The notes beneath the pieces were generated by a model. The model ran no database searches and had not been told where the DNA came from. It worked only from the letters and a program-made list of their open reading frames with translations. The translations under genes and the position numbers were made by a program. From assembly GCA_900074725.1 (NCBI GenBank), contig LT598460.1:67502-131501 (forward strand): DNA of 64,000 nucleotides, given 5' to 3'. Positions 59,599 to 64,000 of the stretch are shown here, piece by piece (position 1 is the stretch's first letter; each line of letters starts with the position of its first letter). This DNA is from Lachancea dasiensis (Eukaryota > Ascomycota > Saccharomycetes > Saccharomycetales > Saccharomycetaceae).

Positions 59599-62043
59599 AT
59601 GTTCACTTTAACACATATTACCCATCCTACGGTCGATACGAAGGGCCCATTGCTCCTTCTGCAATCTGAGCATGGAGATCGGTTTCTCTTCGGGCAGATC
59701 CCCGAGGGTACCCAAAGGACGTTGCCAGAAAACAAGACAAGACTCTCCAAGCTAGGGCATATTTTCTTGACGGGCCTTATGAGCTGGGACTCTATTGGAG
59801 GTTTACCGGGCATGATCCTGACGCTGTCTGACCAAGGCATAAAAGCCATGAATATCGTTTACGGTCACGATGTTGTTAATTATGTGGTTAGCACCTGGAG
59901 ATACTTTGTTTTTCGATTTGGGATGAAATTAAACACCAAGGTAGTCACGGATGGCCAGTCTTTTGATAATGAACTTATGCGGGTGCGTTCCATCGTGATC
60001 AATGAGGACTCCACAAATTCAGCTACCTTTCCCAAGGAACTCGTTGGTGCACTCAAAGGCATCGTCTCCAGGATGTTCCCTCCTCACGAACCTACTGCTC
60101 GCCACGATCCAGCTTCCGATCCTCACATGAACGTTGAACTCCCACTGAAGTATACCATTCCTAAGCAGTCTACCTCATACGAAATAAATCTAAAGTCTGT
60201 CAGAGGTAAGTTCAAGGTGGAGGAAGCCATAAGGCTAGGAGTTCCCAAGGGCCAGCTTTTCGCACAACTTACGAAGGGCAACAGTGTCACGCTTGATAAT
60301 GGCACCATTGTGAGGCCCGAACAAGTGCTGGATAAGCAGAGAGACTTTGCCAAGATTCTGATTTTGGACATTCCATCAGACTCATTCGTTGCCGCTTTTC
60401 GCGATAAACTCAAGAACTATGATTCGTCGTCACTGGGGGCGGTATATTATTTTCTCGGTGACGGTGTAACATTCAATAAATCACTATCGGTGCTTATGGA
60501 GTCTTTAGACTCTCAATGTACCCAGCATTTCATCTCCCATTCAAACGTTTGTCCCAACTCAATTGTATTTCGGAGCTCAGCTGTCACCGCACTGAAGCTC
60601 AAGACGCTACAACCCAAAAACTATAATTTGCCTTTGTCTGACAGAGTGTTTTCGAAAGAATTTTATGAATGCTTCCAGAAACCACTACCAAATGGCACTT
60701 CTGTTATTCAGCATTCTGATGAAGTTTTGAGATCATCAATTAGTCCAAGTAGAGTGCATATTATGTTACAAAACGATGTGGTTGCTATTGAGCCCTTCAC
60801 TCCCGGTGAAGAAAACTTAAAAGTACGCCACTTTCAAAAGTTCAAGAATATGCCATCATGGTCGTCTGTTTATGAAAGGCATATCAAATCATTGAATCTA
60901 TCGGGGGTTTCCTATGAATCCGTAGCCCCTAAGGGTTTACCTGCTAACAACTTCAATAACGCGCAAAACAGTGGAAAAGTCGAAGTTGTTACCCTCGGTA
61001 CAGGCAGTTCGTTACCCTCCAAGTATAGAAACGTCATTTCGACATTGGTCAAAGTGCCTTATAAACAAAATGGCAAAGTCATTGATCGCAACATACTTCT
61101 TGATGCGGGAGAGAACACCTTGGGATCAATAAAGAGAAATATACCGGATGTCCAGCTCCCGCGATTGTTTCAAAATTTGAGGCTGATTTACCTAAGTCAC
61201 TTACATGCCGATCACCATTTAGGCATTGCTAGTCTTCTATCGGAGTGGTACAAACACAATAGTTCGGATCCTTCTGCTGTAATTTATGTTGTTGTTCCCT
61301 GGCAATTCAATATATTCCTAAAGGAATGGCTCGTAATGGAAGACAAAAACATAATTGATCGGGTCAGATACGTTAGCTGTGAACACTTGATCGAGGGAGG
61401 ATTTGTCAGAAAAGAATTTAAACCAGTCTCTTTCGATACCCTTGTGTCTGAATATGAACCGAAATTCAAGAAGAGACGTCTCGAGTATGACGACAAGTCT
61501 TCATATAGAGACCGCGAGACAATCACTCAAATGTATCGAGATCTGAAAATCCTCACTTTTCAAACATGCCGTGCAAAACATTGTGACTGGGCCTACTCCA
61601 ACTCTATTACATTTTTTACAAATTCAGATTCTTCATCTGTATTCAAGGTTTCTTATTCTGGTGACACTAGACCTAACGTCGACAAGTTTGCTAAGATTAT
61701 AGGAAAAGATTCAGACCTTCTAATCCATGAGGCTACCCTGGACAATGAACTTGTAGAAGATGCCATCAAGAAAAGGCACTGTACTATCAACGAGGCAATT
61801 TCCGTTTCAAATAGCATGCGAGCAAGAAAGCTGATCCTCACCCACTTTTCCCAGAGGTATCCTAAATTACCGCAAGTGGATAACAACATTACTATTGAAG
61901 CCAAGGAGTACTGTTTTGCATTTGATGGAATGATTGTATCTTACGATGATATCGGGGAACAAGCTTCAAGACTACATGATCTGAATAAGGTCTTCATCGA
62001 AGAACAACAGGAAGAAGCTAATGAAGTTGGGGATCTTAGATAG
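59599..62043 (+). CDS. TRZ1: tRNA 3' processing endoribonuclease RNase Z (long form)
   Basis: This 814-residue long-form RNase Z matches Trz1 (838 residues in S. cerevisiae), which cleaves the 3' trailer of pre-tRNA in the nucleus and mitochondria. The degenerate N-terminal metallo-beta-lactamase half begins MFTLTHITHPTVDTKGPLLLLQSEHG. The catalytic C-terminal half has the LGTGSSLPSKYRN (PxKxRN) loop, the zinc motif HLHADHHLG (residues 534 onward), SYSGDTRPN, LLIHEATL and ILTHFSQRYPK. The ATG at 59599 aligns with the S. cerevisiae start. The gene follows GYP1 in tandem and ends tail-to-tail with VPS5. Confidence 0.97.
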   Translation: MFTLTHITHPTVDTKGPLLLLQSEHGDRFLFGQIPEGTQRTLPENKTRLSKLGHIFLTGLMSWDSIGGLPGMILTLSDQGIKAMNIVYGHDVVNYVVSTWRYFVFRFGMKLNTKVVTDGQSFDNELMRVRSIVINEDSTNSATFPKELVGALKGIVSRMFPPHEPTARHDPASDPHMNVELPLKYTIPKQSTSYEINLKSVRGKFKVEEAIRLGVPKGQLFAQLTKGNSVTLDNGTIVRPEQVLDKQRDFAKILILDIPSDSFVAAFRDKLKNYDSSSLGAVYYFLGDGVTFNKSLSVLMESLDSQCTQHFISHSNVCPNSIVFRSSAVTALKLKTLQPKNYNLPLSDRVFSKEFYECFQKPLPNGTSVIQHSDEVLRSSISPSRVHIMLQNDVVAIEPFTPGEENLKVRHFQKFKNMPSWSSVYERHIKSLNLSGVSYESVAPKGLPANNFNNAQNSGKVEVVTLGTGSSLPSKYRNVISTLVKVPYKQNGKVIDRNILLDAGENTLGSIKRNIPDVQLPRLFQNLRLIYLSHLHADHHLGIASLLSEWYKHNSSDPSAVIYVVVPWQFNIFLKEWLVMEDKNIIDRVRYVSCEHLIEGGFVRKEFKPVSFDTLVSEYEPKFKKRRLEYDDKSSYRDRETITQMYRDLKILTFQTCRAKHCDWAYSNSITFFTNSDSSSVFKVSYSGDTRPNVDKFAKIIGKDSDLLIHEATLDNELVEDAIKKRHCTINEAISVSNSMRARKLILTHFSQRYPKLPQVDNNITIEAKEYCFAFDGMIVSYDDIGEQASRLHDLNKVFIEEQQEEANEVGDLR

Positions 62044-62101
62044 ACTAACTGTGCATCACACATAATAAATTACTGGATCTTATCGAACCTAGCATACAAG
62101 T

Positions 62102-64000
62102 CTATAGATTGTTTTGATAGAAAGTTTCCCATAGCTCAATGCATTCTTTTTGAGTCTCTATGCTGGACTCTAAGAAAATTTCAATGCTGTTTCGGAAGTC
62201 GACAATTTTCTCATGCTCGTGTTTGCGCAGCTCTCTTCGAATTCTGTCACCCACCTCTTGCAGCTGTTTCTTAATCTTGGAGTGCCTTTCCTGCAATACT
62301 TGTAGGTCCTTTGTCAAGGCATCAACTTTATCCGATGGACCCTTATGGCTATTCCTGTCAAGTTGAGCGCGCTTCTTCAGAAGGTCATTTTCAAGGACAA
62401 CAGAAAAATAACCCAGCTTAGACCTCTGATTAAAAATGGCCCTAACGCTAGCAAGGGACCTCATATACTCATCGATTGTGACGCCAAGTGTGAGAGATTC
62501 TTGCATTGTACTTCTCTGAAGTGATTCTTTTATACGCATGTGCACCTCAGCAAAGTTATTCAAGGTTTCCGACCCTTTTTTAGAAACCTCTAGCTCCTCA
62601 AGAGACTTGATAGTGTTAGAAAACTCTTCCATAACAGATGCCAGGTCATTTGTCTGAGTGTCCACAATTTCTAGAGATTTGCAAAGTTGCTTAAGTTGTT
62701 CCTCTAGCGTTTCGACAGCATGTCTTTGTTCCACAAAATACGCATCGGATTCAACGTACTTTGGAAGACTTGCAAACGAAATGTTCATAAACCCTTTTTG
62801 AGACTCATCAAGTCCGCCATTTCTCATCACGCTCGAGGCATCTTCGCTTCCCAGAAGCTCAATAAGGCTAATATGAATTTCGGATATGTCATTACTGTCG
62901 CTTGAAGCGTTAGAGCCTGTCAAATTTTCTCTAACCTTGGAGTCTTGGCTAAAATTTTGACTTTGTAAAAACATGATGAAATCCTCGTCGTCCTGCAACT
63001 CCCGGTCTTGGGCAATTTTTACAAGCATTCGCTCCATTTGAAACCTCCGGCCTTCAACAAAATCATCTCTGAATCTACCCACAGCTTGCTTCTCTGGTGG
63101 AGGCGGGATGATTTTGCCCCAGTGGTTATTTTGCAATTGTCTATAAAGCCATCTAAAGTCACGATAACGACGCTGAACGCGCACTTCCGAAGGATTTAGG
63201 TTCTCAGATCTGGTCCAAATGGTGTATTCAACGTGAGCAAATGTGAGGTCTCCTATTTTCAGAGGATCTACCACTTCAATTGTATATTTATTGCTGGGTG
63301 GTTCGAACTTGTCCAGTACAGGTGCTGCTTCCGGCCGGGTTCCAATTACAGGTTCTTCTCCCATTACCCTTTTCACTGATGGCGTGGAGCTCAGACTTTT
63401 ACGCGGGGATATCCTGAACAGTGGACCGTCCATCTGCTGCAGCAGGTCCACTTTATCTTTTCCAGGAGCACTCTCATAGTCCAAGGACTCCTCGACAAAT
63501 TCATCGTCGTTCTTGTCGTTTGTAGCATTTGATGCCAGAGGATCTTCAAACATGTCAGCTTTCTGTGCTTCCGTCAAAGGACGGCGGCGTTGGCGCACAG
63601 AAGAAAACAATTTTTTGGGGCGAGCGTGAGACTTTCTTGACGGTGAAACTACTGAAGGCTGGCTGCTCAGCGAACTTTTCTCAGCATCATTTTCTACTAC
63701 CTCCAAGGGAGATTTGATGGCACCCCCAAAAAGAGATTCGCCTATCTCCTCTGGTTGGGTAGCATCCGGGGCAGCGATTCCCGCCAGGGGATCTTCTTGG
63801 GGAGCTAGTGACATCATGAGATCCTTTTTCTCAGCGACTGGCGTCTTCCTTTCACCAGATTCGTTGCTCCATGGCTCCTGCTGGTATTCCGAATCTACTT
63901 CTTCGTCTGTCTTCACTTGATCTTCTTGATCGATCGCATGTAAACTAGCAAACGTTTTAGCCAATTCGTTGTGGCTATCCAAATTCGATGACTCATTACC
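62102..64000 (-). CDS. VPS5: Retromer sorting nexin Vps5 (5' end outside window)
   Basis: The frame runs off the right edge; no ATG is found in the 6 codons before the in-frame TTG at 63982. At least 632 codons are present, against 675 in S. cerevisiae Vps5. The PX domain is at about 240-360 (FAHVEYTIWTRSENL... RRYRDFRWLYRQLQNNHWGKIIPPPPEKQ... RRFQMERML). The C-terminal BAR region follows (KGFMNISFASLPKYVESDAYFVEQR... EYMRSLASVRAIFNQRSKLGYFSVVLENDL... ECIELWETFYQNNL). The duplicate YKR078W in S. cerevisiae lies at the equivalent place, so this is the single ancestor of VPS5 and YKR078W; similarity is closer to Vps5. Vps5 with Vps17 forms the membrane-bending part of retromer at endosomes. Confidence 0.95.
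   Translation of the reverse strand, partial: GNESSNLDSHNELAKTFASLHAIDQEDQVKTDEEVDSEYQQEPWSNESGERKTPVAEKKDLMMSLAPQEDPLAGIAAPDATQPEEIGESLFGGAIKSPLEVVENDAEKSSLSSQPSVVSPSRKSHARPKKLFSSVRQRRRPLTEAQKADMFEDPLASNATNDKNDDEFVEESLDYESAPGKDKVDLLQQMDGPLFRISPRKSLSSTPSVKRVMGEEPVIGTRPEAAPVLDKFEPPSNKYTIEVVDPLKIGDLTFAHVEYTIWTRSENLNPSEVRVQRRYRDFRWLYRQLQNNHWGKIIPPPPEKQAVGRFRDDFVEGRRFQMERMLVKIAQDRELQDDEDFIMFLQSQNFSQDSKVRENLTGSNASSDSNDISEIHISLIELLGSEDASSVMRNGGLDESQKGFMNISFASLPKYVESDAYFVEQRHAVETLEEQLKQLCKSLEIVDTQTNDLASVMEEFSNTIKSLEELEVSKKGSETLNNFAEVHMRIKESLQRSTMQESLTLGVTIDEYMRSLASVRAIFNQRSKLGYFSVVLENDLLKKRAQLDRNSHKGPSDKVDALTKDLQVLQERHSKIKKQLQEVGDRIRRELRKHEHEKIVDFRNSIEIFLESSIETQKECIELWETFYQNNL

Overview
The window is nuclear DNA of a budding yeast of the family Saccharomycetaceae. 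It is gene-dense, with AUG-started, mostly intronless genes, short intergenic gaps, GTATGT and TACTAAC splice signals, and proteins close to their Saccharomyces cerevisiae counterparts. Gene order shows that the lineage did not pass through the yeast whole-genome duplication. From about 18.5 kb to the right end, the genes alternate between those that lie on S. cerevisiae chromosome XI (YKR089C to YKR079C) and chromosome XV (YOR081C to YOR069W), and strands are fully conserved. From 1 to 16.4 kb they alternate between YER021W-YER024W and YJR118C-YJR123W. A single uncollapsed SKI7/HBS1 locus also points to a pre-duplication genus such as Lachancea. Genus is an inference; species cannot be told.

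Layout. (1) 1-16.4 kb: YAT2 (3' end beyond the window), RPS5, IBA57, ATP2, JHD2, PRO3, ILM1, SRB4 and RPN3. The JHD2-PRO3 pair is flipped relative to S. cerevisiae. (2) 16.4-18.5 kb: a gene-poor join between two ancestral blocks, holding only small candidate ORFs and one splice-like site. (3) 18.5-26.1 kb: a TGL4/TGL5-type lipase, DIA2, ATX2, BUD21 and an unrecognised membrane protein. (4) 26.1-29 kb: a GC-rich patch with a sorbose-reductase-like dehydrogenase and an orphan ORF, neither of which belongs to the conserved gene order. (5) 29-36.2 kb: TVP38, RTS2, OMA1 and PRP16. (6) 36.2-38.9 kb: a long gap without a convincing gene. (7) 38.9-48.8 kb: MRPL20, an orphan gene that may be spliced, the SKI7/HBS1 gene, UFE1, CDC21, SGO1 and DAD2. 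(8) 48.8-50.5 kb: a gap with two short ORFs. (9) 50.5-64 kb: NUP133, RPF2 (spliced), MTD1, GYP1, TRZ1 and VPS5 (5' end beyond the window).

The genes are mainly housekeeping: ribosome and ribosome biogenesis (RPS5, BUD21, RPF2), mitochondria (ATP2, IBA57, MRPL20, OMA1), transcription and chromatin (SRB4, JHD2), splicing (PRP16), proteasome (RPN3), chromosome segregation (SGO1, DAD2), one-carbon and nucleotide metabolism (MTD1, CDC21), membrane traffic (TVP38, UFE1, GYP1, VPS5) and RNA quality control (SKI7/HBS1, TRZ1). Several carry readable regulatory sites that fit their function: PACE at RPN3, an MCB at CDC21, PAC plus RRPE at RPF2, a Hap2/3/5-type CCAAT box at ATP2 and a Puf3 element downstream of MRPL20.

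The best biological signal is the SKI7/HBS1 gene. One 5' exon can be joined in frame to a near or a far 3' splice site, predicting a long Ski7-containing protein of about 838 residues and a short Hbs1-type protein of about 624. I found no tRNA, rRNA, centromere, transposon or virus-like element.
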